Of a stretch of DNA of 64,000 nt, positions 9,450 through 18,270 are shown piece after piece. Each line of letters begins with the position of its first letter. Position 1 is the first letter of the stretch. Made by a program: the position numbers and the translations under genes. The notes under the pieces are model-generated. The model was not told where the DNA came from. It ran no database searches and saw only the letters and a program-made list of their open reading frames with translations. Source of the stretch: an uncultured Bacteroides sp. (GTDB lineage: Bacteria; Bacteroidota; Bacteroidia; Bacteroidales; Bacteroidaceae); NCBI RefSeq assembly GCF_959029255.1, contig NZ_CAUFUE010000004.1, positions 62,001 through 126,000 of the forward strand. Reading direction: 5' to 3'.

Positions 9450-10355
9450 ATGAAGATACGAACGATATTAACATATATATTCTGCTCCATGGCCAGTTTC
9501 GGTTTTGCACAGAGGCAATTGAGCGATACACTCCGCACTAAGGACGGACGTGACTCACTTATTCGTGACACGATACTGATACATGATACGGTTTATGTAC
9601 AAACGCCAAAAGTCGTAACAAAACCGGAAGACATGATTCGTACTAAAGCTATTGGACGTTATGACCGTGGTATTATCAACTACCGTTTTATCCCCAAAGG
9701 TAAATGGATTGGTGGCGCAACAGCCTCTTATGTCGATTTTGATAGCGAAGACAGTCGTTTGCTGTTCTCTTTACTGAAAGATTTTGATTGTCATGCTCGA
9801 ACAGTTTCAGTAAAACCGTTCATTGGTTATGCATTACGAGACAACATCGTTATCGGTGCCAAATTAGGCTATAACCATACTATTGCCCAGTTAGATAACT
9901 TGGCTCTAAACATGGATGATCTCGATTTCTCCCTGAAAGACATACGTTATACGGAAGATACTTATAGTATAGGTTTGTTTCACCGTTCCTATGTGGGACT
10001 AGATGCCGGCAGACGTTTCGGCTTGTTCAATGAAACAACTCTTTCATTCAACACAGGCACCACTCGCTTCTCTCGTGGAAAAGAAAATGGGGAGACAGAT
10101 GCTACGGAAGCTGAAAATGCATTCAAAAGTACTGAAACTACTTTGTATGAACTTCATATAGGCATCAATCCGGGAATTGCCGTATTTATTATGCAAAATG
10201 TATCGGCAGAAATGTCTTTTGGAGTAATCGGCTTTAAATATAACAGCGAAACACAAAAAAATAATTTGGGAGAAACCGGTAAGCGTCGTAATAGCGGTGC
10301 CAACTTCAAAATTAATTTATTCAACATCAATATAGGTATCACCCTTTGTTTGTAA
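9450..10355 (+). CDS. Outer-membrane beta-barrel-like protein (paralog 2)
   Basis: 301 residues, ATG only 5 bp after the previous stop. The signal peptide (MKIRTILTYIFCSMASFGFAQ) is followed by an extra N-terminal segment of about 55 residues rich in Asp, Arg and Thr (SDTLRTKDGRDSLIRDT), which paralog 1 lacks. Such a stretch could be a periplasmic tether or contact region. From about residue 75 it aligns with paralog 1 (FIPKGKWIGG, NIVIGAKLGYNHT, GINPGIAVFI...SAEMSFGVIGF). Probably an outer-membrane barrel expressed with the lipoproteins around it. Function unknown. Confidence 0.7.
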   Translation: MKIRTILTYIFCSMASFGFAQRQLSDTLRTKDGRDSLIRDTILIHDTVYVQTPKVVTKPEDMIRTKAIGRYDRGIINYRFIPKGKWIGGATASYVDFDSEDSRLLFSLLKDFDCHARTVSVKPFIGYALRDNIVIGAKLGYNHTIAQLDNLALNMDDLDFSLKDIRYTEDTYSIGLFHRSYVGLDAGRRFGLFNETTLSFNTGTTRFSRGKENGETDATEAENAFKSTETTLYELHIGINPGIAVFIMQNVSAEMSFGVIGFKYNSETQKNNLGETGKRRNSGANFKINLFNINIGITLCL

Positions 10356-10364
10356 CATGGAAGT

Positions 10365-11993
10365 ATGGATAAAAAAATGTATAGACAAGTCCGTTTAGGA
10401 TGTTTCTTGATTATGGTTGCTTTGTTTGGCGCTTGTATCGAGAATGATATACCCTATCCGTATATCAAATTATTTGTGACTGCGACCGAAGTGGACGGAC
10501 AGATAGGAAGTGCTGTCATATCCAATGATGACCGGACAGTAACTATCAATTTGGAAGATACCGTAAATATGAAAAAAGTACACGTCAAGAGTATTACGGT
10601 AACCGAAGGAGGACGTTGTAGCCTACCCAACGATACAATGATAGATCTTAGCAATCCTTACCCGATGACGCTTTCATTATATCAGGATTATCAATGGACT
10701 TTGAAAGCCAATCAAACCATCGAACGTCGCTTTACTGTAGAAAATCAAGTAGGTACCGCAGTCTTCAATGAGACAGAACATTTTGCTTCAGTTAACATCA
10801 GTACCAAAAGCAATTTAAAAACAATCAAACTTACTGACCTTAAGCTGGGACCTACCGGTTCCACCATCAATATGAGTAGTGGTATTCCCTATCTGGAATG
10901 GGAGCAGCATGGTAACTATGCCAAAGCCAATGTAGTAGTAAACTTCCGTGATTTCATTGTGATGGAAGAATGGACGCTCTATGTATTCCAGGTAGAGACG
11001 AATGTAGTCACCAAGTCGGCAGATGGTTGGGTAAATGTAGCCTGGCTCTATGGTGAAGGACAGGAAGGAACCGACAACGGTTTCGAGCTGAAAGAGAAAG
11101 GTTCCGATGAATGGCAAAAAGTAGACATCTCGTATATCACCGTTAATGGTGGTAGCTTCACGGCGTGCGTTCCACATCTGAAAGCAAGTACCACCTATGC
11201 ATGCCGTGCCTACTCAGGTGAAGACAAAGGTGAGGAAATTGAATTTACTACCGGTACAGCAATCGAATTACCTAACGGTTCGTTCGATGAATGGCATAAG
11301 TCAGGTAAAGTATGGAACCCTTGGGCAGAAGATAACACACCAATTTGGGATAGCGGAAATGACGGTGCTACAACTTTAGGAGAAAGTATTACCATACCAA
11401 CAAGCGACACATGGAGTGGCGCGCCAACAGGTGGACAAGCAGCACAATTAAGTTCTAAATTCGTAGGTTTAGGCAGTGTAGGTAAGTTCGCTGCCGGAAA
11501 CTTGTTTATAGGTGAATACATACGTACAGACGGCACAAATGGTATTTTAGGTTTCGGCAAAGAATTTACAGCCCGTCCTACTAAACTTAAAGGTTATTAC
11601 AAATATACCACGGCTCCCATCACTTATCTACCGTCAAAATCGAATACAATCGACTATAACCGTTTTCTTCCTTACCAAAATAAACCGGATACCTGTTCGA
11701 TATACATAGCGTTGGGTGATTGGGAAAATCCGGTAGAAATCAGAACCAACCCTAAAGATCGTAAGTTGTTTGACAAAAATGATCCGCATGTCATTGCTTA
11801 TGCAGAGTTCAACAGTGGTACAACAGTCAGCAGCTATACTCCGTTAGAGTTGAACTTGAAATATAACTCCACCAGTCGTATCCCCACCTACCTTATTGTG
11901 GTATGTTCAGCCAGCAAGTATGGTGATTATTTCACGGGAGCAGCAGGAGCTACATTGACCATAGATGAATTTAGTTTAGAATATGATTATTAG
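10365..11993 (+). CDS. PCMD domain lipoprotein
   Basis: 542 residues, ATG at 10365. The signal ends in LFGAC (Cys24) and the mature N-terminus is IENDIPYPY. The N-terminal region (about 25-210) is beta-rich and differs from DUF4493; it lacks the Thr-Arg motif of its neighbours. A fibronectin-like part follows (ASTTYACRAYSG). The last about 240 residues form a PCMD domain close to the one at 6520: NGSFDEWHKSG, IWDSGNDGATT, AAGNLFIGEYIRTDG, GFGKEFTARPTKLKGYYKY, SASKYGDYFTG and a terminal DEFSLEYDY. Same operon. It probably shares the function of the 6520 protein but carries a different surface or anchor module. Confidence 0.75.
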   Translation: MDKKMYRQVRLGCFLIMVALFGACIENDIPYPYIKLFVTATEVDGQIGSAVISNDDRTVTINLEDTVNMKKVHVKSITVTEGGRCSLPNDTMIDLSNPYPMTLSLYQDYQWTLKANQTIERRFTVENQVGTAVFNETEHFASVNISTKSNLKTIKLTDLKLGPTGSTINMSSGIPYLEWEQHGNYAKANVVVNFRDFIVMEEWTLYVFQVETNVVTKSADGWVNVAWLYGEGQEGTDNGFELKEKGSDEWQKVDISYITVNGGSFTACVPHLKASTTYACRAYSGEDKGEEIEFTTGTAIELPNGSFDEWHKSGKVWNPWAEDNTPIWDSGNDGATTLGESITIPTSDTWSGAPTGGQAAQLSSKFVGLGSVGKFAAGNLFIGEYIRTDGTNGILGFGKEFTARPTKLKGYYKYTTAPITYLPSKSNTIDYNRFLPYQNKPDTCSIYIALGDWENPVEIRTNPKDRKLFDKNDPHVIAYAEFNSGTTVSSYTPLELNLKYNSTSRIPTYLIVVCSASKYGDYFTGAAGATLTIDEFSLEYDY

Positions 11994-11997
11994 AAGT

Positions 11998-13596
11998 ATG
12001 AAAGTTTCACGTTATATATTGACTATTTTCGTTGTGCTGACGGCGCTCACTGCTTGTCAGACAGAAGACTCCTCTTCTATTATAGGTCAAAGGAAAGGAA
12101 GAGTTGTTTTAGGGGGTATAGACATAGAAATAGAGGCGGCAACCCGCGCATATTCTATTCCTACACCAAGTATCAATGATATGATAATTGAAATTATCGA
12201 TCCTGATAACTTTGTGATTGAAAGCGGGCACATAGACCATTACGCCAACGGTATCGACCTTTTTGTCGCTACTTACACTCTCCGTGCGTACTACGGAAAC
12301 AAGCAACAAATGGGGAATAGTCCGTATTTTGAAGGAACAGCAACCTTTTCTATCCGTGAAGGAGAAACAACTAAACTAGGAACTGTTATCGCAACTTTGG
12401 AAAATGCCATTATAATACCCAACATACCGACAGATATTATTGACCATTTTACCGGTGTACCTAAATTCTATGTTTCAAATGACGAACAGAGGGAAGAGGT
12501 TACAAACGGACAATCTTTATATGTATTGCCCGGGAAATATACATTAATGCTGGAAGGGAAAAACAAAGCAGGAGTTGAAGTTAAGAAAACAATTACTGAA
12601 TTGGATGCTATAGCACAAAAGATATATAACATCAATTGTAATTTGACCTTACCAACATTGGTATTGCCAGAGCAGCAGGCAGGGGCATGGGCTAAACGGC
12701 TGTATATAACTCCTGCTATAGCAACGGATAAAACCGGACAAATTGAAATTCCTAAAGGTGTTATATATGAAGCTGTTCCCATAAATGATGATTGGAATGA
12801 TCCATTTATATCCGAAATAGATACTAACAATAATATTGTAATAAAAGGACTTAGTGCTAATACGCAATATAAAGTGAGGGCTAGACTATTAGATGTTACC
12901 ACCAGTAACATAGAAATAATAGAGACAGAAAATGAAGAATCGAATATTCCTAATAAAAATTTAAACGATTATTGTATTACAGCCGGAAAAGATGGAAAAT
13001 ACAATGACCGAGGAGCCGTTTATCAATTTTGGGCAAGTAATAGCAGTTCATGGTGGTCTACTAACAATGAAACGACTTGTCCTGATTGCGGTCTATATAA
13101 CCGCAGTCATTCTTCACGGTCAGGTACACGACCAACTACTGTCGACTCTAGGAATGCTGCACAAATTATGACAATCGGATATGGTAAAAATGGTGCAATA
13201 AGTATTCCTGATGCACCGAAATATAAAGCTATAGGATTTCTCAATATTAATAAACATGAATTTCAGTTCAGACCTAGTAAATTACGTTTCTTTTATAAAT
13301 ATATACCATATAATGATGATGAGCCAGAAATAAGTATAAAAATATATGACAATAACAGTCAATCCATAGGTGAAGGAAAACTAGAAGCACCGTATCAGAC
13401 ATCATATACAGAGACATTTCTAACTATTGAATATAATCAAACCCAAACAAAAGCAGCTTATATAGAAATAAAATTCATGTCTGGATCAAAACATACAGAC
13501 GTCTATAAAAGAGATGGAGCTGATAAAGATGATGCAATGCCAGCTTTTATAGGTAGTCAACTTTTTATTGATGATATTGAACTTATTTATGAATAA
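11998..13596 (+). CDS. DUF4493 lipoprotein with divergent PCMD-like C-terminus
   Basis: 532 residues from the ATG at 11998, four bases after the previous stop. An in-frame ATG at 11983 overlaps the upstream gene and would spoil the signal peptide. The signal ends in LTAC (Cys20) with QTEDSS after it. DUF4493 features are GRVVLGGIDIEI, the Thr-Arg of EAATRAYS (Arg50), MIIEIIDPD, VATYTLRAYYGN and SPYFEGTATFSI. The C-terminal part (FWASNSSSWWSTNN, RPSKLRFFYKY, final LFIDDIELIYE) resembles the end of the PCMD domains nearby but is strongly diverged and contains a Cys pair (TTCPDCG). The 3' half reads as more A+T rich than the upstream genes. Confidence 0.7.
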   Translation: MKVSRYILTIFVVLTALTACQTEDSSSIIGQRKGRVVLGGIDIEIEAATRAYSIPTPSINDMIIEIIDPDNFVIESGHIDHYANGIDLFVATYTLRAYYGNKQQMGNSPYFEGTATFSIREGETTKLGTVIATLENAIIIPNIPTDIIDHFTGVPKFYVSNDEQREEVTNGQSLYVLPGKYTLMLEGKNKAGVEVKKTITELDAIAQKIYNINCNLTLPTLVLPEQQAGAWAKRLYITPAIATDKTGQIEIPKGVIYEAVPINDDWNDPFISEIDTNNNIVIKGLSANTQYKVRARLLDVTTSNIEIIETENEESNIPNKNLNDYCITAGKDGKYNDRGAVYQFWASNSSSWWSTNNETTCPDCGLYNRSHSSRSGTRPTTVDSRNAAQIMTIGYGKNGAISIPDAPKYKAIGFLNINKHEFQFRPSKLRFFYKYIPYNDDEPEISIKIYDNNSQSIGEGKLEAPYQTSYTETFLTIEYNQTQTKAAYIEIKFMSGSKHTDVYKRDGADKDDAMPAFIGSQLFIDDIELIYE

Positions 13597-13615
13597 CCCA
13601 TACAATCATATAACA

Positions 13616-14410
13616 ATGAAAAAATATTTATCCTTCATCGTATTATCCTTTCTTTTGGTAGCATGTAACAATAGTGATGCTCCTGAAGTAACAGAGTATG
13701 GATATATTAATCTCAATATAGGTACTAATTCTGAAATATCCGTAGCGGCAACTCGTGCAGAAACGATATATCCGGAAGCAGATGATTCCTACTTGATAAC
13801 AATTAAAAGTGGGGATATTATAAATCTGAACAAAAAAACCTATGGACTGATTAAATCAACTCCTCTACAATTTATAGAAGGTACATATACCATTATAGCA
13901 GAAAGCTGTATAAGTGATGATGCAGAAGCAGCGAATGACCATTGGGGGAAAGCCCGCTATTACGGAGTTCAAGACGTTAATGTTGTTGTTTCACAAACAA
14001 CAGATGTAAACATCGTATGTAAAATGCAGAATGCAAAAGTGAATGTACAGTACGATGAAACATTCAAAAACATTTTTGGTAAAGACCCTGAAAATCCTTA
14101 TAGTGTAACTATTTATAGGGAAGGGAAACAAAGTCGTAGTTTAGAATTTAAAGAGAATGCAACTTTTGATACTCAATCGGCATATTTCAATATATTGGAA
14201 GGTGCAAGTAATAAGCTTATCTATGTCGTTAGAGGTACTTACAACGGAAAAGCAGTGGAGAAAGAAGGAGAAATAAACTCTCTTGAATCTCAAAAATGGA
14301 TAAAGTTAACTATTAAGGCCACTCAAACCGGTAAGATAGAGTTAGGAGTACAAGTAGACTCATCAGTCACTGAAGAAAATAATGATTTTGATGTAAATCC
14401 TTACGCATAA
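13616..14410 (+). CDS. DUF4493 lipoprotein
   Basis: 264 residues from the ATG at 13616, which gives the signal MKKYLSFIVLSFLLVAC. A longer reading from 13568 would overlap the previous gene and lose the signal. Mature DUF4493 features are YINLNIGTN, the Thr-Arg of VAATRAET (Arg47), SYLITIKSGD, FIEGTYTIIAES, ARYYGVQDVNVVV and IVCKMQNAKVNVQY. It ends soon after the second beta sheet and therefore has DUF4493 only, without a C-terminal PCMD or GDGF domain. It is the last gene of the run, followed by about 750 bp without a convincing gene. Function unknown. Confidence 0.72.
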   Translation: MKKYLSFIVLSFLLVACNNSDAPEVTEYGYINLNIGTNSEISVAATRAETIYPEADDSYLITIKSGDIINLNKKTYGLIKSTPLQFIEGTYTIIAESCISDDAEAANDHWGKARYYGVQDVNVVVSQTTDVNIVCKMQNAKVNVQYDETFKNIFGKDPENPYSVTIYREGKQSRSLEFKENATFDTQSAYFNILEGASNKLIYVVRGTYNGKAVEKEGEINSLESQKWIKLTIKATQTGKIELGVQVDSSVTEENNDFDVNPYA

Positions 14411-15156
14411 CAATTTCCAGCATTGGAATTCAGAATTACAAATATCTCAAAGAGAAACCGCCAGATGCTCGACATCGCCTTTCTGATATTGAATATTTGT
14501 ATATGTATACAAAAGAAATGAGATGTTTCGACTATGCTAAGCATGACAGAATGATATGCCTTTCAGAGTTTTTTAACCGGACGGACGAAATATCTGAAAT
14601 TAAAATTTGGTATACCACTCTGCCCAAATGGTTTCAAAACAAGGCTTACCAGATGCTTTCTGCTTTCAAATCACCCGTTTCACTGACACACTCGTTTCCT
14701 TAAAAGCCCGAAATAGAGCGGAAGCGTATGATTTAAAGCATAAATATACGGCGTTTTTTCGAATATCCACTAATTTTACGCTTCCCAAAGGAGGGATATT
14801 AACTTCCCACACGAGAGATATTAACTTCCCACGCGAGGGATATTAACTTCCAGCGCGAGGGATGTTAACTTCCCTCCCGGGAAAGTTGAACCTTTCTTTA
14901 GAAAACACACTTTTTCTTCCGGGAAGAGAGTGCTCTTGCATGAATAATCGACTGTTCCCCCTCTATTTGAGTTGTAAATATTTCTACATTCAGCTATTCA
15001 TAAGGAAGATACGTATTTTTGTTCGCGTATTTTCGCTCATACCCGCCACGGGGTGGAAATACGCAATTCTCAGGATGCGGGAAATGCAAAGTGTCAAAAC
15101 CGGACACAAGAAATCAGCTCTTGACAAGTTCCGACTCATTTACCCGGATTATGATA
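14411..15156. other. Gene-free stretch between the DUF4493 cluster and the phosphoesterase
   Basis: Three open frames occur here (68, 79 and 106 codons, plus strand) but none has a recognisable family or start context, and two overlap each other. A segment at about 14519-14547 (GAGATGTTTCGACTATGC then AAGCATGACA) resembles the dispersed hairpin words often seen between genes in gut Bacteroidetes. The 22-bp tandem array at 14791-14878 is described separately. I see no clear terminator or RNA gene. Confidence 0.5.
14791..14878. repeat. 22-bp tandem array, four units
   Basis: Four consecutive units of exactly 22 bp start at 14791, 14813, 14835 and 14857. Each contains GGGATATTAACTTCCC or a near variant (16 bp with complementary GGGA/TCCC ends) plus a 6-bp spacer of the type ACGCGA. 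A possible inverted fifth word (GGGAAAGTTGAAC) begins at 14879. Confidence 0.85.
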
Positions 15157-16038
15157 CTATTCACTTAACCTTCTCAGTGTAACTACCACCACTTCACTCG
15201 GTGCAAACAAACGAACATTCTTATTGGAAGTACCGATACCGTTGGTAATAATAATCGGCGTACCTTTTGAATTATATTTCAGTCCCGTAAGGAAACGTTG
15301 TCCGTAATGGGAAGGAATGATAGGGGCATAAAGGCCGAATAAAGTGACTTGTCCGCCATGCGTATGCCCGGCAAGTACCAGGTCTGTATTGGTAATGGGA
15401 ACATCTTCGGCATAATCGGGAGTATGCGTCAACAGGATAACAAAGTCATCAGAAGACAGAGGGAGTGTAGGCGACTCTCCATTCTGCTCAAGATTAAACG
15501 GATCGCGGACACCGGCTATCAGAATTCGCGCACCATTCCGCCTCAACGTATCTACTTTATGTTCCAACAGATGAATACCTTGGCGCTCCATTTCTTTCAC
15601 AATATCTTCATAGCAAGCTTCATAGTCATTATTTCCCAAAACGGCGTATGTGCCCAAAGGTGTTTTTACCGCACCCAGAGCGGCGATAACAGCAGGTGCA
15701 TATTCGCATCCTTCATGCAAATCGCCACCGATGAGCAAGGCATCGGCATGCAGGTCATTGAGCAAGCGGGTTACGTCTTTCAGTCCTTTCTCTTTCAGCA
15801 GACTCCGGTAATGCAAATCGGAAACAAATGCCAGGCGGCAACCGTCAAAGGCGGCAGGAACATCGCGATGAGAAAACTCATACTCTTTGACGCGTTTCAC
15901 ATTCTTATAACCGGAAGCGGAAGATGACGACGCTTTAGCAGAATATTCACCGGAACGCGGCGAAGAGAAATTACGGGTAGACTGGCAAGAGGATAAAAGC
16001 CATACAGCCAACAGAGATAAACATAAGGATTTCTTCAT
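15157..16038 (-). CDS. Calcineurin-like metallophosphoesterase lipoprotein (YkuE/YaeI type)
   Basis: 293 residues from the ATG at 16036-16038; the longer frame from 16086 would run into the promoter. The signal peptide ends in LLSSC. Metallophosphoesterase motifs are in order: FVSDLHYRSLL, IGGDLHEG, VLGNNDYE, LTHTPDYAED and LAGHTHGGQV, which supply the metal ligands of the family. YkuE/YaeI relatives act on phospholipid-type or UDP-diacylglucosamine-type substrates at the membrane; the substrate here is unknown. The lipobox suggests anchoring outside the inner membrane. It is divergent from menA and shares the intergenic promoter region with it. Confidence 0.85.
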   Translation of the reverse strand: MKKSLCLSLLAVWLLSSCQSTRNFSSPRSGEYSAKASSSSASGYKNVKRVKEYEFSHRDVPAAFDGCRLAFVSDLHYRSLLKEKGLKDVTRLLNDLHADALLIGGDLHEGCEYAPAVIAALGAVKTPLGTYAVLGNNDYEACYEDIVKEMERQGIHLLEHKVDTLRRNGARILIAGVRDPFNLEQNGESPTLPLSSDDFVILLTHTPDYAEDVPITNTDLVLAGHTHGGQVTLFGLYAPIIPSHYGQRFLTGLKYNSKGTPIIITNGIGTSNKNVRLFAPSEVVVVTLRRLSE

Positions 16039-16073
16039 CAGATATATATTAACTTCTTTATTATAAGTACAAA

Positions 16074-16100
16074 CAAAGATAGACAAATTCAGTATCTTTG
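16074..16100. promoter_or_regulatory. Divergent -7 boxes between the phosphoesterase gene and menA
   Basis: CAAAGATA at 16074-16081 is TATCTTTG on the minus strand, 36 bp before the phosphoesterase start. TATCTTTG at 16093-16100 faces menA, 33 bp before its ATG. Both match TAnnTTTG. The two boxes are only 11 bp apart, so the promoters overlap. The -33 boxes are weak. Confidence 0.55.
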
Positions 16101-16132
16101 CGAACAGACTTCAGCAAATAAATAAAATCAAC

Positions 16133-17047
16133 ATGAAAGAGATAAAGCCTAATTCACTCCACGCCTGGATACTAGCAGCACGGCCCAAGACACTGACGGG
16201 AGCCATAATCCCTGTATTAATAGGTTCTTCTTTGGCATTTGCCGACGGGAGTTTTGAGATAACTTTGGCATTATTGTGCGCCTTGTTTGCCTGCGGCATG
16301 CAGATTGCAGCCAACTTTATCAACGACCTCTATGATTATCTGAAAGGTAGCGACCGGGAAGACCGGCTGGGACCGGAGCGTGCCTGCGCACAAGGTTGGA
16401 TTACCCCCGGAGCCATGAAACGGGGAATAGGAAGCATGCTCATATTTTCCTGCCTGATGGGATGCGCGATACTCCACGAGTGCTGGGGACAGTTGCCCCA
16501 TGGCGGATGGGAATTAATATTGCTGGGCGCACTCTGCGTTGTATTCGCTTTCTTATACACCACTATCCTCTCCTACCGGGGATGGGGAGATTTGCTTGTC
16601 TTGGTTTTCTTCGGTTTCATACCCGTAGGAGGAACGTATTATGTTCAAGCCCATACCCTCACATCAGACGTATGGGTAGCTTCACTGATTTGCGGACTGG
16701 TAATAGATACCCTGCTGGTTGTAAACAATTACCGAGATAGGGAGCAAGACGCACTCAGTGGCAAGCGGACATTAATCGTACGCTTCGGAGAAGCTTTCGG
16801 GAGCTATCTATACCTGGGATTGGGCATAGTTGCCACGCTTCTTTGTCTATGGTTTGTCTTTAGCGGAAAGATGAATTCATTTACTTTTATAGTAGCGCCA
16901 TACGTTTATCTTTATTTCCACATACTCACTTGGCGAAAAATGCTTAAGATAAGAAGCGGTAAAAAACTAAACAGCATATTGGGCGAGACATCGCGCAATA
17001 TGCTGCTTTTTGGTCTGTTACTAACGGTAGTATTAGCGGTTAGCTGA
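16133..17047 (+). CDS. menA: 1,4-dihydroxy-2-naphthoate polyprenyltransferase
   Basis: 304 residues of the UbiA prenyltransferase superfamily. The N-terminus WILAARPKTLTGAIIPVLIG is typical of MenA. The first Asp-rich motif is NFINDLYDYLKGSDRED and the second is DTLLVVNNYRDREQD followed by GKRTLIVRFG; these bind the Mg-prenyl diphosphate. About eight to nine hydrophobic segments are visible. The enzyme attaches the polyprenyl chain to DHNA, giving demethylmenaquinone for the menaquinone pool used in anaerobic respiration with fumarate. It ends 6 bp before the convergent rmlB stop. Confidence 0.93.
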   Translation: MKEIKPNSLHAWILAARPKTLTGAIIPVLIGSSLAFADGSFEITLALLCALFACGMQIAANFINDLYDYLKGSDREDRLGPERACAQGWITPGAMKRGIGSMLIFSCLMGCAILHECWGQLPHGGWELILLGALCVVFAFLYTTILSYRGWGDLLVLVFFGFIPVGGTYYVQAHTLTSDVWVASLICGLVIDTLLVVNNYRDREQDALSGKRTLIVRFGEAFGSYLYLGLGIVATLLCLWFVFSGKMNSFTFIVAPYVYLYFHILTWRKMLKIRSGKKLNSILGETSRNMLLFGLLLTVVLAVS

Positions 17048-17053
17048 GAGTTC

Positions 17054-18193
17054 TCACCGCTTTCCGTACATCTTTTCGTAGTATTTCTGATAATCACCGC
17101 TGGTCACTTCTTCCACCCAGTCCTGATTATTCAGATACCACTCGATAGTCTTGACGATGCCCACTTCAAACTTCGTTTCGGGATACCAGCCTAAAGCTTT
17201 GGTTATCTTTGCCGGGTCGATGGCATAGCGTTGGTCATGGCCGAGACGGTCTTTCACGAACGTAATCAAGTCTTCACTGATCCAGCTGATATCAATCTGC
17301 CCGTCAGTTCCTTTTACTTTCTTTTTCAGAACTTCGCGATACTTGGGTTCTTCTTCCATCAGACGACGGATAGTAGCAATCGTCAGCTTCACAATTTCCA
17401 GGTTGGTCTTTTCGTTATGGCCGCCTACGTTGTAAACTTCACCTTCCACACCTTGACGCACCACAAGGTCGATGGCTTTGCAATGGTCTTCCACATACAA
17501 CCAGTCACGTACATTGCTGCCGTCACCATAAACGGGCAACTTCTTCCCTTCGAGGATATTCTTTATAATCAGCGGAATCAACTTTTCAGGAAAGTGATAA
17601 GGACCGTAGTTATTGGAACAACGGGTGATAGTCACCGGCATCTTATAGGTGTCGTGATAAGCCATCACTACCATATCGGCACTTGTCTTGGAAGCGCTGT
17701 ACGGGCTATGGGGACAAAGCGGGGTTTGTTCCGTGAAGTATCCTTCGGCACCCAATGAGCCATACACTTCATCGGTAGATACCTGATGATAGCGAACGCC
17801 CTTGCGCCAAGTAGGATAACCGTATTCATCCTTTCCCGTCACCCATGCGCGACGAGCTGCATCAAGCAGGTTTTGAGTACCCAGGATATTGGTTTGCAGA
17901 AAAAGCTGCGGGTTTTCGATACTGCGGTCTACATGGCTCTCGGCAGCGAAATTCACCACATAATCAAATTTATATTTAGCGAAGAGTTCATCGGCAAGCG
18001 TACGGTCACAGATATCGCCTTTGACAAAAACGCAACGATCGTCATCTATATCTTTGGCGATGGTTCCCAAATTTCCCGCGTATGTCAAAGCATCCAATAT
18101 CACCACTTTTATATCATCATGTTTCGCCAAGATATATTTAATATAGTTGGCTCCGATAAATCCGGCAGCGCCGGTTACGAGGTAGGTCTTCAT
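17054..18193 (-). CDS. rmlB: dTDP-glucose 4,6-dehydratase
   Basis: 379 residues from the ATG at 18191-18193; the frame extends upstream to 18238 through A+T-rich sequence without a sensible start. Extended SDR features are the NAD motif VTGAAGFIGANY, the VSTDEVYGSLG region with the catalytic Asp-Glu pair, YSASK with the catalytic Tyr/Lys, and RCSNNYGPYHFPEKLIP. It is somewhat longer than the usual about 350 residues because of extra sequence at about 270-320. It converts dTDP-glucose to dTDP-4-keto-6-deoxyglucose, a precursor of rhamnose and other deoxysugars in surface polysaccharides. It lies downstream of rmlA; rmlC and rmlD are not in the window. Confidence 0.93.
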   Translation of the reverse strand: MKTYLVTGAAGFIGANYIKYILAKHDDIKVVILDALTYAGNLGTIAKDIDDDRCVFVKGDICDRTLADELFAKYKFDYVVNFAAESHVDRSIENPQLFLQTNILGTQNLLDAARRAWVTGKDEYGYPTWRKGVRYHQVSTDEVYGSLGAEGYFTEQTPLCPHSPYSASKTSADMVVMAYHDTYKMPVTITRCSNNYGPYHFPEKLIPLIIKNILEGKKLPVYGDGSNVRDWLYVEDHCKAIDLVVRQGVEGEVYNVGGHNEKTNLEIVKLTIATIRRLMEEEPKYREVLKKKVKGTDGQIDISWISEDLITFVKDRLGHDQRYAIDPAKITKALGWYPETKFEVGIVKTIEWYLNNQDWVEEVTSGDYQKYYEKMYGKR

Positions 18194-18270
18194 ATAATTA
18201 AGAATTATAAATTTAAAATTAAAATTATCCGCTATCAACTATCAATTATCCGCTATCTATTATCAATTAA
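18194..18270. repeat. A+T-rich intergenic direct repeat between rmlA and rmlB
   Basis: ATTATCCGCTATCAACTATCA (18224-18244) is followed by a near copy (18245-18265), giving a 21-bp tandem pair. The remainder is a string of AATT/TTAA words. Short repeats of this kind at gene junctions recur in this window, for example at 35600-35635. Confidence 0.6.

Noticed and set aside
14497..15182. Open frames of 68, 79 and 106 codons on the plus strand as genes
   Set aside because: They overlap each other and the tandem repeat, have no recognisable family, poor start context, and the last runs into the antisense of the phosphoesterase gene.
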